Assembly (NCBI RefSeq): GCF_004345565.1
Contig: NZ_SLWA01000001.1
Span: 31,793 to 95,792 of the forward strand
From: Flavobacterium circumlabens
Lineage (GTDB): Bacteria; Bacteroidota; Bacteroidia; Flavobacteriales; Flavobacteriaceae
Length of the DNA stretch: 64,000 nucleotides
Reading direction: 5' to 3'
The notes below the pieces were generated by a model. The model was not told the DNA's origin, searched no databases, and saw only the letters and a program-made list of their open reading frames with translations. Shown here piece after piece: positions 8,339 through 16,762 of this stretch. The translations under genes were made by a program, and so were the position numbers. Position 1 is the stretch's first letter; every line of letters starts with the position of its first letter.

Positions 8339-8842
8339 ATGATGAAACAAATCAAAACTTTACTAATTGCTGCTATGTTAATTTTAGGAGCGAGTAACTC
8401 AATGAACGCACAGGCTAAGGTAGCTCATGTTGATGTTAGCGAGATTATGTCGAAAATGCCTGCAATGCTTGACGCTCAAAATCAACTGCAAAAATTAAGT
8501 GGTACATATGATACTGAATACAAAAAAATGGTTGATGAATATCAGGTAAAAATTAAAAAGTATGAAGCTGAAGCTGCTACTGTAACTGAAGCTGTAAACG
8601 GTGACCGTTCTAAAGAAGTTCAGGACATGCAAAAAAGAATTGTTGACTACAGAGACAATGCTCAAAAAGAACTTCAACAAAAAGAAACTGATATCGTAAA
8701 ACCATTAATGGAAAAAGTAAGAGCTTCTATCCAAAAAGTTGGAAAAGCGAAAGGTTTCCAATATGTTTTAGACGGTTCTACACTTTTATTAGCTGATGGT
8801 CCAAACATCACTGCTGATGTAAAGAAAGACTTAGGATTCTAA
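8339..8842 (+). CDS. OmpH/Skp-family periplasmic chaperone, short form
   Basis: 167 aa, the standard Skp size. It has a signal peptide (…SNSMNAQ), then AKVAHVDVSEIMSKMPAML, a coiled-coil arm (about 40-115, rich in K/E/Q with YKKMVDEYQVKIKKYEAEA), and the C-terminal beta segment GFQYVLDGSTLLLADGPNITADVKKDLGF. It lies 14 bp after the long OmpH and ends with a strong terminator, so it closes the porG-uppS-bamA-ompH-ompH unit. Two unequal OmpH copies after bamA are usual in Bacteroidota. Confidence 0.93.
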   Translation: MMKQIKTLLIAAMLILGASNSMNAQAKVAHVDVSEIMSKMPAMLDAQNQLQKLSGTYDTEYKKMVDEYQVKIKKYEAEAATVTEAVNGDRSKEVQDMQKRIVDYRDNAQKELQQKETDIVKPLMEKVRASIQKVGKAKGFQYVLDGSTLLLADGPNITADVKKDLGF

Positions 8843-8860
8843 GAGAAACATTCTTATTAT

Positions 8861-8898
8861 AAAAAACGGCTCAACTTTTTAAGTTTGAGCCGTTTTTT
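8861..8898 (+). terminator. Strong intrinsic terminator after ompH
   Basis: 14-bp perfect arms (AAAAAACGGCTCAA / TTGAGCCGTTTTTT) around a 10-nt loop, ending in a T-run, 18 bp after the stop codon. The A-run on the other side makes it potentially bidirectional. The remaining roughly 185 bp before the murI promoter shows nothing else. Confidence 0.9.
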
Positions 8899-9085
8899 AT
8901 TTCTTTTAATTATCATCAGCAGAATTTCACCGTAAACCTCAACTTTTTTTACTTGAAATTAGCTCATCACTCTGCTTTTTAAAATTATGTTGTACCTGAA
9001 ATTTTCACGCTGTTTACATCTTTAAAACCAAATTTTACAATGGTATTTTATTCCTGCTTAAATCGTATTTTATTTAAAATCGGGA

Positions 9086-9116
9086 TTGTAGAGCAACTAA
9101 GAAATATGTAACTTTG
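9086..9116 (+). promoter_or_regulatory. Promoter for murI, almost abutting the start codon
   Basis: TTG (9086-9088), a 20-nt spacer, TAACTTTG (9109-9116): a full match to TTG-N17-23-TAnnTTTG. Only 4 nt separate it from the murI ATG, so the transcript would be leaderless or nearly so. Confidence 0.55.
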
Positions 9117-9120
9117 TCTT

Positions 9121-9897
9121 ATGACGAATAATAATCCTATAGGCGTTTTTGATTCCGGCATTGGAGGAACTTCCATCTGGAGCGCCATTCACGAACTGCT
9201 TCCTAACGAAAAAACAATCTATCTGGCAGACAGCAAAAATGCTCCTTATGGTCAAAGGACCAAAGAAGAAATTGTTGATTTAAGCAGAAAAAATGTTGAT
9301 TTTTTAATCGAAAACAATTGTAAAATAATTGTCGTGGCCTGCAATACAGCTACCACAAATGCTATTCGTGAGCTTCGTGAAGAGTATGACATCCCTTTTA
9401 TAGGAATTGAACCTGCCATAAAACCTGCCGCTACTAACTCAAAAACACAAGTGATCGGCATTCTGGCTACAAAAGGAACATTAAACAGTGAGTTATTCAA
9501 CAAAACTGCCGAAATGTTTCAGAACACTACAATAATTGAACAGGTAGGTCATGGACTGGTTCAGCTTATTGAAGACGGTAATCTTTATTCACCGGAAATG
9601 ACTCAATTATTGGAAACCTATCTGCGGCCAATGATAGAGGCTAATATTGATTACCTGGTTTTAGGCTGCAGTCATTATCCGTACCTGATTCCGCAGATTA
9701 AAAAAATCCTTCCTGAGCATATTCAGATTATTGATTCCGGAGAAGCTGTTGCACGTCAGACACAAAATGTACTGCGTGAAATAGCCGGCCTTTCGGATGC
9801 AGAAGAAAGTGAACCTGTTTTTTATGTCAATTCAGATTCTGCTGTTTTAAACTCTATTCTCGAAAATAAATATACCGTTATAGAAAAGGATTTTTAA
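9121..9897 (+). CDS. murI: Glutamate racemase
   Basis: 258 aa. It interconverts L- and D-glutamate, supplying D-Glu for peptidoglycan. The cofactor-independent two-cysteine mechanism is supported by PIGVFDSGIGGTS (Asp11), VVACNTATTNA (catalytic Cys74) and LVLGCSHYPYL (catalytic Cys183, His185). Length and all motifs are normal. It follows the envelope-biogenesis block but has its own promoter. It converges on the FadL-like gene with only 4 bp between the two stop codons and no terminator in between. Confidence 0.96.
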   Translation: MTNNNPIGVFDSGIGGTSIWSAIHELLPNEKTIYLADSKNAPYGQRTKEEIVDLSRKNVDFLIENNCKIIVVACNTATTNAIRELREEYDIPFIGIEPAIKPAATNSKTQVIGILATKGTLNSELFNKTAEMFQNTTIIEQVGHGLVQLIEDGNLYSPEMTQLLETYLRPMIEANIDYLVLGCSHYPYLIPQIKKILPEHIQIIDSGEAVARQTQNVLREIAGLSDAEESEPVFYVNSDSAVLNSILENKYTVIEKDF

Positions 9898-9901
9898 ATC
9901 C

Positions 9902-11137
9902 CTATTCGAATTTTCGCTTGACAAACCAAATTCCATCCAGAGATAGATTAAGCGATATTTTATGGTAATTTTCTTTTATCAGATTATCTGAGACGCTCCC
10001 TTTTTGCCCGTAAGAGTACGAGATATTCAAAGCCGAAAAGGTATTTTCTATTGGCAATGAAAGTCCGACAGACAGGGCTGCGTTATTGACTCTTTTGCCA
10101 TCGACTTCAAGATAACCGGTATCAAAATTTGCACCTGCTGAATACTGAATTTTATCCCAGTACTTTCGGGTATCTTTTTTTGATTTAAAGGTAAATCCTA
10201 ATGCAAACCTGTCCTGATTCACAAAATCCCCGAATAACTCCGATTGATTCGTATCATTCCAAAGACTTTTTTCATAATCCAAAGTCATGTTCAAATTATT
10301 TTTGAAACGTTTGCTGATTCCTATACCAATTTCTAAAGGCAAATAATAATCATCGGTATCAGAAGCTTGGTTATATTCAAAAATAGTTTCAATTCCACCA
10401 GTTACACTTTCGGCACTCTGCACCTTGGACGCCCTTACCCTACTGGGCGCTTTAAAAGTGGAAGCAATAGTAAGAGTAGAATCAATTTTGTACTGAGCTC
10501 CCAGAGTTGCACGCACTCCATGATAACTTGTTTCTTTATTGATTGTTGTAAGCGAATTTGAAATCAGGTAACTCCTTTCGTCGGTAGTGTTTCCAAATAA
10601 CCAGGTGGCAGAAAGACCTAGCGCAAGTTTATTTCCTAATCGGTAGCCGTATGAAAAATCAAAATTATTTAATCCTCCGGAGCCTGCCGCGGTTAAATAA
10701 TAGGATTCCTGACTATTTTCGATAGGCAATTTTAAGTTAGAAATTTTAAATGAGGCACTCGAATAAGGTCTCAAAGCGGCACTAAATCCGGATTTTTTAG
10801 TTACCGGAAAAGCAAAAGCAATATGCGAGAACTGAAAATTATTTCTCTTTTCTGATTTTGAGCCACTCTGATAAGTAGTCGCTATAGCTTTTCCGCCAAG
10901 ATCAAACATAAAATGATTTAAAGGCATATATCCTAAAGAAGCAGGATTGAGATTATTGATAAAATTATCGGATGGCAAAGCTATTCCTGATGACCCTATA
11001 GAAGGAATGGAACCAAAATCTGAATCATACAAACTGCCTACACCATATAAAGAATAAGGCGAACTTGAAATACTTTGAGAAAACGAGCTTAGCGACATTA
11101 AAATGAAGCAACTAAAAAAAACTATTTTATTTTTCAT
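9902..11137 (-). CDS. FadL/OmpP1-like outer-membrane beta-barrel protein
   Basis: 411 aa. It has a signal peptide (…SLSSFSQ), then SISSSPYSLYGVGSLYDSDFGS and GSSGIALPSDNFINNLNPASLGY, the N-terminal pattern of FadL/OmpP1-like barrels in Bacteroidota (a conserved 'NPASL' near the hatch). The rest alternates in transmembrane strands (GNKLALGLSATWLFGN, YHGVRATLGAQYKID, LPLEIGIGISKRFKNN, FSALNISYSYGQKG). FadL-type barrels import hydrophobic compounds, but no substrate can be assigned here. The start is directly adjacent to the stop of the DUF4270 lipoprotein, so the two are cotranscribed and may work together at the outer membrane. Confidence 0.75.
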   Translation of the reverse strand: MKNKIVFFSCFILMSLSSFSQSISSSPYSLYGVGSLYDSDFGSIPSIGSSGIALPSDNFINNLNPASLGYMPLNHFMFDLGGKAIATTYQSGSKSEKRNNFQFSHIAFAFPVTKKSGFSAALRPYSSASFKISNLKLPIENSQESYYLTAAGSGGLNNFDFSYGYRLGNKLALGLSATWLFGNTTDERSYLISNSLTTINKETSYHGVRATLGAQYKIDSTLTIASTFKAPSRVRASKVQSAESVTGGIETIFEYNQASDTDDYYLPLEIGIGISKRFKNNLNMTLDYEKSLWNDTNQSELFGDFVNQDRFALGFTFKSKKDTRKYWDKIQYSAGANFDTGYLEVDGKRVNNAALSVGLSLPIENTFSALNISYSYGQKGSVSDNLIKENYHKISLNLSLDGIWFVKRKFE

Positions 11138-12463
11138 TTAATAAGTGATGTAATAAATTTTCAGCTGGATTTTATTGTTCAAATGTTTTTGGTCACCTAA
11201 AACAATTCTGTTTACAGCTTTATTAATTCCGGGTAATGTTAAAATCAAAGAAGATCTTGAGGCCGATTGTTTCAGTATTTCCCTTTGCAGAAAATTTCCA
11301 ATACGAAATGAGTATCCCATATTTTCATTAAACTCGTCACTTTTCTTATTCAATATGCCATACACTGAATATCCAGCAGGATCCAATAAGTCACCGCTAA
11401 TTCTGTTCAGATTATCAGCGACATGTACCTGAATCGAATCGGCCAGTGGATATTGCTCTGAAAAGGAATTATTAACCGGTTTTAAAATCAATTCGGCGTC
11501 AACAATTGCTCCTTTATCTGCAATATATTTCAGCTGTTTGATGTTTGGAAAATCGATTCTGCAGGCTACTCCGGTTCCTGATTGTATAAATCCCTGCCTG
11601 TTGGTTAGGGAACTGGAGAGCTTACTGCTTGAAATGGGCAGACTCTGAAGTATGGTGCCGGATTTATCTAATGAAATGGAATTAAATTGTTTTCCTGTAT
11701 CGGTAATTACAAAATCTATGTACAACGATTTTTCGTCGGTGCTCTGGTATTTGGAGTAATACATCCTGACCACACTTGTACTTGGGTTAAAACCAATAAT
11801 ACTGGCAGAATCAGAACCGGATGGCACCAGAACCAAACCTTTTAAGTATTCCGTAAAACTCGTAAAATCAGTGATTTCCCTCTTTTTTATTCTTTGAAAA
11901 ATTTCCGATCCAAAAACGGGATCCATTTTTATGTTAATGGAATCTTTTTCAACAGGCCTCGGTTTGTAGGAGACAGAGCCTAAACTTGCCGCACTGTAAC
12001 TTAAAGTCGAGTTATTATAAAAATTATAATCATCTGTATTGGGCTTTATTTTCTGAAGTACCCGATGAATATCAAATGTCTGCACTTTAGTCGTATCTCC
12101 ATAAAAATAATTATTATACTTTAAAATCATGGAAATCGAATCAAAAACATAATTCACCGCTTCTGTATCAGATCCCGGACTTGGCAGAGCATATACATCC
12201 GATTCTAATTGGAAATAACTATCCGATTGTACTTTTCCGAAAACGGGATCTGTATAATTTCCTACCAGAATCCTGCTTTGACCTGAAGTAACAAGTGAGT
12301 CAAAATTGATCGTTGACATTTCTACCGTAACCGTATCAATTAAAATTACTTTATTATTTACGGTCAGATAATCCGACCCTACTACAAACTCTCCTGCATC
12401 CGTATCTGTTCCGCATGAAAATAGTGTAAAGGCAAAAAACAACATTAATATAAACTTGTGCAT
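11138..12463 (-). CDS. DUF4270 family lipoprotein
   Basis: 441 aa from the chosen ATG, which gives a lipoprotein signal peptide with lipobox LFSC (Cys17). Residues from about 25 (GEFVVGSDYLTVNNKVILIDTVTVEMSTINFDSLVTSG) and NYTDPVFGKVQSDSYFQL match my recollection of the DUF4270 family of Bacteroidota. The role is unknown. An upstream in-frame ATG (12481) is disfavoured because a -7 element (TATATTTG) lies at 12479-12486, between the two candidates. It heads a two-gene unit with the FadL-like barrel. Confidence 0.72.
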   Translation of the reverse strand: MHKFILMLFFAFTLFSCGTDTDAGEFVVGSDYLTVNNKVILIDTVTVEMSTINFDSLVTSGQSRILVGNYTDPVFGKVQSDSYFQLESDVYALPSPGSDTEAVNYVFDSISMILKYNNYFYGDTTKVQTFDIHRVLQKIKPNTDDYNFYNNSTLSYSAASLGSVSYKPRPVEKDSINIKMDPVFGSEIFQRIKKREITDFTSFTEYLKGLVLVPSGSDSASIIGFNPSTSVVRMYYSKYQSTDEKSLYIDFVITDTGKQFNSISLDKSGTILQSLPISSSKLSSSLTNRQGFIQSGTGVACRIDFPNIKQLKYIADKGAIVDAELILKPVNNSFSEQYPLADSIQVHVADNLNRISGDLLDPAGYSVYGILNKKSDEFNENMGYSFRIGNFLQREILKQSASRSSLILTLPGINKAVNRIVLGDQKHLNNKIQLKIYYITY

Positions 12464-12478
12464 AATCAGATTTTTGAA

Positions 12479-12486
12479 CAAATATA
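12479..12486 (-). promoter_or_regulatory. Putative -7 element for the DUF4270 / FadL-like unit
   Basis: TATATTTG on the minus strand, 15 nt before the chosen DUF4270 start. No good TTG is seen upstream. It helps decide the start at 12463. Confidence 0.45.
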
Positions 12487-12668
12487 AATGCTGCTCTTCT
12501 GCATCACACTATAACATATACAGGCAGGCCTTTTTGTACTATAAAAAGCGAAAAAACATCTATAATAGGTTTATACTAACAAATAGATCATTCAGCCATA
12601 AAAAAGGCTGTTTAGTCTATCAAAAAGTGCCATACATATATCTTCTTTTTTTTAAAAACATTAGGCAC

Positions 12669-12680
12669 CTACTTTTGAGC
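12669..12680 (+). promoter_or_regulatory. -7 element heading the barrel/Kelch/kinase operon (shared 12-mer)
   Basis: CTACTTTTGAGC contains TACTTTTG (12670-12677), a match to TAnnTTTG, 17 nt before the start of the outer-membrane protein gene. The same 12-mer recurs before the LytTR regulator (16763-16774). A T-rich stretch replaces a clear TTG -33 box. The rest of this 230-bp divergent intergenic region shows only a weak CAGCC/GGCTG hairpin near 12594. Confidence 0.5.
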
Positions 12681-12694
12681 CAATAATTTAAGTA

Positions 12695-13537
12695 ATGAAA
12701 ATAAGGCTTTTAATAGGTTCACTTTTTTTGATTTCATTTTATAATGTGAAAGCTCAGGAAAATTTTTCTGCAGCAATCAATGTCAAAACAGAACCAACAG
12801 CAAAAATTGATTTTAATGAAACAAATGCTGTACTGTCATTCCATAAAAAAATCAGTACGGCTATTACCGTAACCAATACATTAGCATACACGAATTTGAA
12901 AGTAAATTATGAATTAGGGAGTTTTAAGTCCTTTGAAAGTCTGGACAATTTTAACCGGCTTCAAAACAAATTTGAAATCACGCATGACTTTTCCAGTACA
13001 ACAAAACTAAATGTTGCGGTTACCCCTACGGTTAATTTTCAGCAAAACCTTGACGCTTCTGATTTTTCGGTTTTAGGAAGTCTTGAAATCAGGCAGCAGC
13101 TGAATTCAAAAACTAGTATCAATGTTGGAGCTGCAAGAACAACCATTTTTGGATCTCCTAAATTCATTCCTACGCTGTCGTTACTTTATGCTGTAAACGA
13201 TAAAAGTGCTTTACTGATCGGATTTCCGGATTCCAGACTCTCTTATTCTAATAATATTCGAAATACGTTCAGCCTGACAAATACTTTTAACGGCAGCTTT
13301 TACCATCTGGATCATTTGATTGCTACTACTGACAATGCTTCTAAAGTTACTATGTCGCAAATTACGTCTGCATTGGAATATGAAAGAAATGTCGATAAAA
13401 ACTGGTTTATAAACCTGAAGGCCGGATATGATTTTAATAAAAAATACAATCTTATCGACGACGACAATCATAAAGTCTATGATTTTAATACGGGTAAGGG
13501 ATACATTTTAGGAATTGGGATCAAATACAAACAATAA
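12695..13537 (+). CDS. Outer-membrane beta-barrel protein (DUF6268-like)
   Basis: 280 aa. A signal peptide (…YNVKAQ) is followed by regular amphipathic strands (VLSFHKKISTAITVTNTLAY, KLNVAVTPTVNFQQ, SALEYERNVDKNWFINLKA) and a C-terminal GYILGIGIKYKQ ending typical of outer-membrane barrels. It resembles DUF6268-type porin-like proteins, but this is from memory only. It is the first gene of a unit that continues after 16 bp with the Kelch lipoprotein, so it may be the outer-membrane partner of the surface lipoproteins and kinase encoded downstream. Confidence 0.65.
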   Translation: MKIRLLIGSLFLISFYNVKAQENFSAAINVKTEPTAKIDFNETNAVLSFHKKISTAITVTNTLAYTNLKVNYELGSFKSFESLDNFNRLQNKFEITHDFSSTTKLNVAVTPTVNFQQNLDASDFSVLGSLEIRQQLNSKTSINVGAARTTIFGSPKFIPTLSLLYAVNDKSALLIGFPDSRLSYSNNIRNTFSLTNTFNGSFYHLDHLIATTDNASKVTMSQITSALEYERNVDKNWFINLKAGYDFNKKYNLIDDDNHKVYDFNTGKGYILGIGIKYKQ

Positions 13538-13553
13538 ATAAATTTAATACACT

Positions 13554-14561
13554 ATGAATAATCTAAAAAAAGGAATATTATTCGCGGCACTGCTTTCCAG
13601 CCTGTTTTTTATAAGCTGTAGTAACGACGACGACGATGACGATTTAATTGGAAACTGGATAAAAAAATCATCCTTTGATGGCCCTGCAAGATCCAGTGCA
13701 AGCAGTTTTGTTATTGGAGACTATGCGTATGTGGCTACCGGATATACCGGGGATGAATATTTAAAAGATTTATGGGCTTATAACTCAAACGGTGATTATT
13801 GGGAACAAAAAGCAGATTTCACAGGTATTGGAAGAAGTTCTGCCTCAAGTTTTACGCTAAACGGGAAAGGATATGTTGGTCTTGGCTATGACGGAACGAA
13901 CAAACTGAAAGATTTTTATCAATACGACCCTTCAGGCAATAGCTGGACCCAAAAAGCGGATTTCGCAGGTACGGCAAGATATGCTGCTGTCGGTTTTCAG
14001 GCAGGTGGAAAAGCATATTTTGGAACAGGTTATGACGGAAATTATTTAAAAGATTTCTACCGATATGACGATCAGACCAATACATGGTCTCTGATGAACG
14101 GATTTAGCGGAAATAAAAGACGTAATGCAGCTGTATTTGTAATTGATGACAAGGCGTATCTAGCCACCGGAATCAACAACGGCGTTTATCAGGAAGACTT
14201 TTGGGAATTTAATCCGGCTACCGATGTCTGGACCCGAAAAAGAGATATCGACAAGGATGAGGACGACGATGACTCTTACAACGATGATTATTCTATTGTT
14301 CGTTCTAATGCATCGGGTTTTGCTTTGAATGGATTAGGGTATATTGTAGGTGGAGAAGGCCTGAGTACCATTTGGGAATATAGTCCGTCAACTGATCTTT
14401 GGACGGAAAGAACTTCTATGGAAGGGGCCTCAAGAACAGATGCCGTTGGTTTTACGATCAACAGCCGCAGTTTCTATATGTTAGGAAGAATAGGCTCGAC
14501 TTATTACGATGATGACTGGGAATTTAAACCTTTAGAGGAACAAAATGATGATGACAATTAA
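13554..14561 (+). CDS. Kelch-repeat beta-propeller lipoprotein, probably surface exposed
   Basis: 335 aa. Lipoprotein signal with lipobox FISC (Cys22). The mature N-terminus is C-S-N followed by six aspartates, which resembles the lipoprotein export signal described for Bacteroidota surface lipoproteins (acidic residues after the lipidated Cys). About six Kelch-type blades follow, each with a segment such as ARSSASSFVIGDYAYVATGY or ARYAAVGFQAGGKAYFGTGY, then LKDF(Y/W)xY(D/N) and W-x-x-(K/R/M). A further acidic insertion (DKDEDDDDSYNDD, about 242-254) sits between blades and the C-terminus is also acidic. Kelch propellers usually bind proteins or glycans. The 3' end overlaps the next gene by 17 bp, suggesting translational coupling. 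Confidence 0.8.
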   Translation: MNNLKKGILFAALLSSLFFISCSNDDDDDDLIGNWIKKSSFDGPARSSASSFVIGDYAYVATGYTGDEYLKDLWAYNSNGDYWEQKADFTGIGRSSASSFTLNGKGYVGLGYDGTNKLKDFYQYDPSGNSWTQKADFAGTARYAAVGFQAGGKAYFGTGYDGNYLKDFYRYDDQTNTWSLMNGFSGNKRRNAAVFVIDDKAYLATGINNGVYQEDFWEFNPATDVWTRKRDIDKDEDDDDSYNDDYSIVRSNASGFALNGLGYIVGGEGLSTIWEYSPSTDLWTERTSMEGASRTDAVGFTINSRSFYMLGRIGSTYYDDDWEFKPLEEQNDDDN

Positions 14562-14880
14562 TACCAAAAGATTCTTCCGGTGCAACAGCCGGAAGAATTT
14601 GTTATTGATTTTACTTGTTGCACAACTGGCAGCCTGTACCAAAAGCAATAAATTAAAAAGTGAAACTTTTAAAACAGCCTCAGGCTGGGGATATTCTATT
14701 GCTTACAAAGATAAAATGATCATCAGGCAATCTATTATTCCGGTAATAAGCGATTCTAAAAGCTTTTCGACAGAAGAAGATGCCCTTAAGGTCGCCAATC
14801 TGGTCGAAAAAAAACTCAGCCGAAACATATCGCCAACGGTAACTAAAAATGATTTAATTTTATTAAAAATAAAATTCTAA
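14545..14880 (+). CDS. DUF4907-like lipoprotein
   Basis: 111 aa. Three consecutive ATG codons lie inside the 3' end of the Kelch gene. It has a lipoprotein signal with lipobox LAAC (Cys31). The mature part contains GWGYSIAYKDKMIIRQSIIPVI and SFSTEEDALKVANLVEKKL, then NISPTVTKNDLILLKI, which fits my memory of the DUF4907 family of Bacteroidota. No acidic run follows the cysteine (CTKSNK), so a periplasmic rather than surface position is more likely. Its stop codon directly abuts the ATG of the histidine kinase, so it is translationally linked to both neighbours. Function unknown; a periplasmic link between the surface propeller and the kinase is an inference. Confidence 0.7.
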   Translation: MMMTINTKRFFRCNSRKNLLLILLVAQLAACTKSNKLKSETFKTASGWGYSIAYKDKMIIRQSIIPVISDSKSFSTEEDALKVANLVEKKLSRNISPTVTKNDLILLKIKF

Positions 14881-15987
14881 ATGAATATAGGTGCCATAAA
14901 AAATACCAGCTCAAACAAAATCCTGTTCCATGTTATTATATGGGTCTTCTTTATATTGACGTCATTGATCCAGTTTTACGAAAGTCCGTTTACTATCAAT
15001 AATGATTTTTATGTACAGTGGTTTACCGGTATTGTTTTGTTTTATCTGAATTATTTTTATTTGGTTCCTGTCCTGCTGTTAGAAAAAAAATACTGGCTTT
15101 ATTTTGTTTTTGTTTTAGCTCTAATCGTCCTTTTTATGATTATAAGGATGAATTATTTCATGCCTGAATTTAGGCCGGCAAGACCACCACTCAGAATGGC
15201 ACCTCCTCCCGAAAGTGTGAGGTTATATTTAAAAGGCCACTCCGTTAGGGCGGTGATGGCAAGGCAGCCTTTATTTTTCAAGATTGGCCCTTCTCTTTTT
15301 TATATTTTGATCATTACTATTAGTGCTATTATCCGAACATTAACTGAATTTTACAACAACCAGCAAAACAAATTAATTGCCGAAACCCATAGAACTAATA
15401 CTGAATTGATTTATTTGCGAAAACAAACCAATCCGCACTTCTTATTCAATTCATTGAACAGTATCTATTCCCTGGCACACAAGAAATCTGATTTGGTCCC
15501 TGATGCCATCGTGACATTATCTGAATTAATGCGGTATATGCTGTATGAAACAGACAATCAAACGGTGGCTTTAGAAAAAGAAATCAACTACATTCAGAAT
15601 TACATCGAATTGCAAAAACTCAGGCTTAACAACATTGAGGACATTGTTATAAATGTCCATGGCGATACCCGTCATCAGTTTATTGAACCTTTGCTGCTGA
15701 TTTCTTTTGTAGAAAATGCTTTTAAATATGGTACGGATTATAAAGGTGCCGCCCATGTAAAAATCAAAATTTTCATATTAGACAACAACCTTGATTTCTG
15801 GATCGAAAACACGATCGAACATTATGTCAAAGACCCTGAAAATTCAGGAATCGGATTAGTGAATATTCAAAGTCGCCTGGACTTACTTTATCCAAATGCA
15901 CATGAACTTACCATCAATCAGGACAGTAAATTCTATCGTGTACATTTAAATTTAAAATTAGACAGTATTCAAACCGCAATAAATTAA
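14881..15987 (+). CDS. LytS-type sensor histidine kinase (His_kinase family PF06580)
   Basis: 368 aa. Four hydrophobic helices lie in the N-terminal 155 residues (about 13-31, 43-66, 70-89 and 138-153), with a proline/arginine-rich loop (about 95-130) between helices 3 and 4. The cytoplasmic part has the family phospho-acceptor motif KQTNPHFLFNSLNS (His186), then ALEKEINYIQNYIELQKLRL and the ATP-binding N-box FVENAFKYG, ending with GIGLVNIQSRLDLLYP. There is no large sensor domain, so input probably comes through the membrane helices or the lipoproteins encoded upstream. The cognate regulator is likely the LytTR protein at 16809, separated from the kinase by the dioxygenase-like gene. Confidence 0.92.
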   Translation: MNIGAIKNTSSNKILFHVIIWVFFILTSLIQFYESPFTINNDFYVQWFTGIVLFYLNYFYLVPVLLLEKKYWLYFVFVLALIVLFMIIRMNYFMPEFRPARPPLRMAPPPESVRLYLKGHSVRAVMARQPLFFKIGPSLFYILIITISAIIRTLTEFYNNQQNKLIAETHRTNTELIYLRKQTNPHFLFNSLNSIYSLAHKKSDLVPDAIVTLSELMRYMLYETDNQTVALEKEINYIQNYIELQKLRLNNIEDIVINVHGDTRHQFIEPLLLISFVENAFKYGTDYKGAAHVKIKIFILDNNLDFWIENTIEHYVKDPENSGIGLVNIQSRLDLLYPNAHELTINQDSKFYRVHLNLKLDSIQTAIN

Positions 15988-15994
15988 GAACGTT

Positions 15995-16705
15995 ATGGAC
16001 AGAAAAAAGTTTATCCGAAGTGGTATTTTAGGAATTGCTTCATTAGCAACCGCTGCCAAATTATTAGAATCCTGTTCTAAAGATGACAATAACAACACTG
16101 ATATCAACGCTTCCGATGATGGAACCTGTACCGTTTCCCCTTCTGAAACCAAAGGCCCTTTCCCTATTAAAACGCCAAGTCAGTTAGTTTTAGAAAACAT
16201 CAAATCGGATCGAATCGGAATCGCCCTTCTTATTAATTTAACGATCGAAAGCAAAAATAATAACTGCTTGCCCCTAGCGGGCGTTTTGGTTGATGTCTGG
16301 CATTGCGATAAAGACGGGAACTATTCGGAATATGGAGGAACTACAATGCAGCAAACAGATTATACATCAGTTCATTTTCTGAGAGGCAGACAAACGACAG
16401 ATTCTAAAGGTGAAGCCTCTTTTCTTTCGATTTTTCCGGGCTGGTATCAGGGCAGGGCACCACATATACATGTTGAAGTTTTAACAAGCAGCGGCACTTC
16501 CTTATTGGTCACTCAAATTGCATTTCCTGAAAATGTTTCCAGTGCCGTATATTCAAGTACCAATTATGCTTCTCATGGTCAGGCCGACACATCAAACACA
16601 AAAGACAATGTGTTTTCCGATAGCCTGGCAAATGAATTAGCCACCCTAACAGGCAATTTAACAGATGGTTATACATTAAGCAAAACTATTATTGTAAGCG
16701 GGTAA
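15995..16705 (+). CDS. Intradiol ring-cleavage dioxygenase-like lipoprotein
   Basis: 236 aa. The N-terminus is Tat-like (DRKKFIR, with RK in place of RR) and carries a lipobox-like LESC (Cys27) followed by SKDDNN. This matches the X-K-(D/E)2 pattern of a Bacteroidota lipoprotein export signal. The catalytic domain has SPSETKGPFPI, VWHCDKDGNYSEYGG, HFLRGRQTTDSKGEASFL and FPGWYQGRAPHIHVEV. Candidate non-haem Fe(III) ligands of intradiol dioxygenases are present: Tyr110, Tyr151, His157 and His159. Such enzymes open catecholic rings with O2; a surface location would suggest attack on extracellular aromatics or on a quinone/catechol signal. It is 7 bp after the kinase gene and 103 bp before the regulator. 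The substrate is unknown. Confidence 0.85.
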   Translation: MDRKKFIRSGILGIASLATAAKLLESCSKDDNNNTDINASDDGTCTVSPSETKGPFPIKTPSQLVLENIKSDRIGIALLINLTIESKNNNCLPLAGVLVDVWHCDKDGNYSEYGGTTMQQTDYTSVHFLRGRQTTDSKGEASFLSIFPGWYQGRAPHIHVEVLTSSGTSLLVTQIAFPENVSSAVYSSTNYASHGQADTSNTKDNVFSDSLANELATLTGNLTDGYTLSKTIIVSG

Positions 16706-16762
16706 TTTAAGCCGTAAAACGTTTTTTATGAAAACTTTAAAACTTATTTTAGGGGTTTCAAA

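Noticed and set aside
12456..12686. 76-codon plus-strand frame in the DUF4270/barrel intergenic region
   Set aside because: Covers promoter elements for both divergent genes, has odd composition (Y/F/K/C rich) and no recognisable features.
15995..16705. Annotation as a catechol or protocatechuate dioxygenase of a degradation pathway
   Set aside because: No other aromatic-degradation genes are nearby and the protein is an exported lipoprotein next to a two-component system; only the fold and iron ligands are supported.
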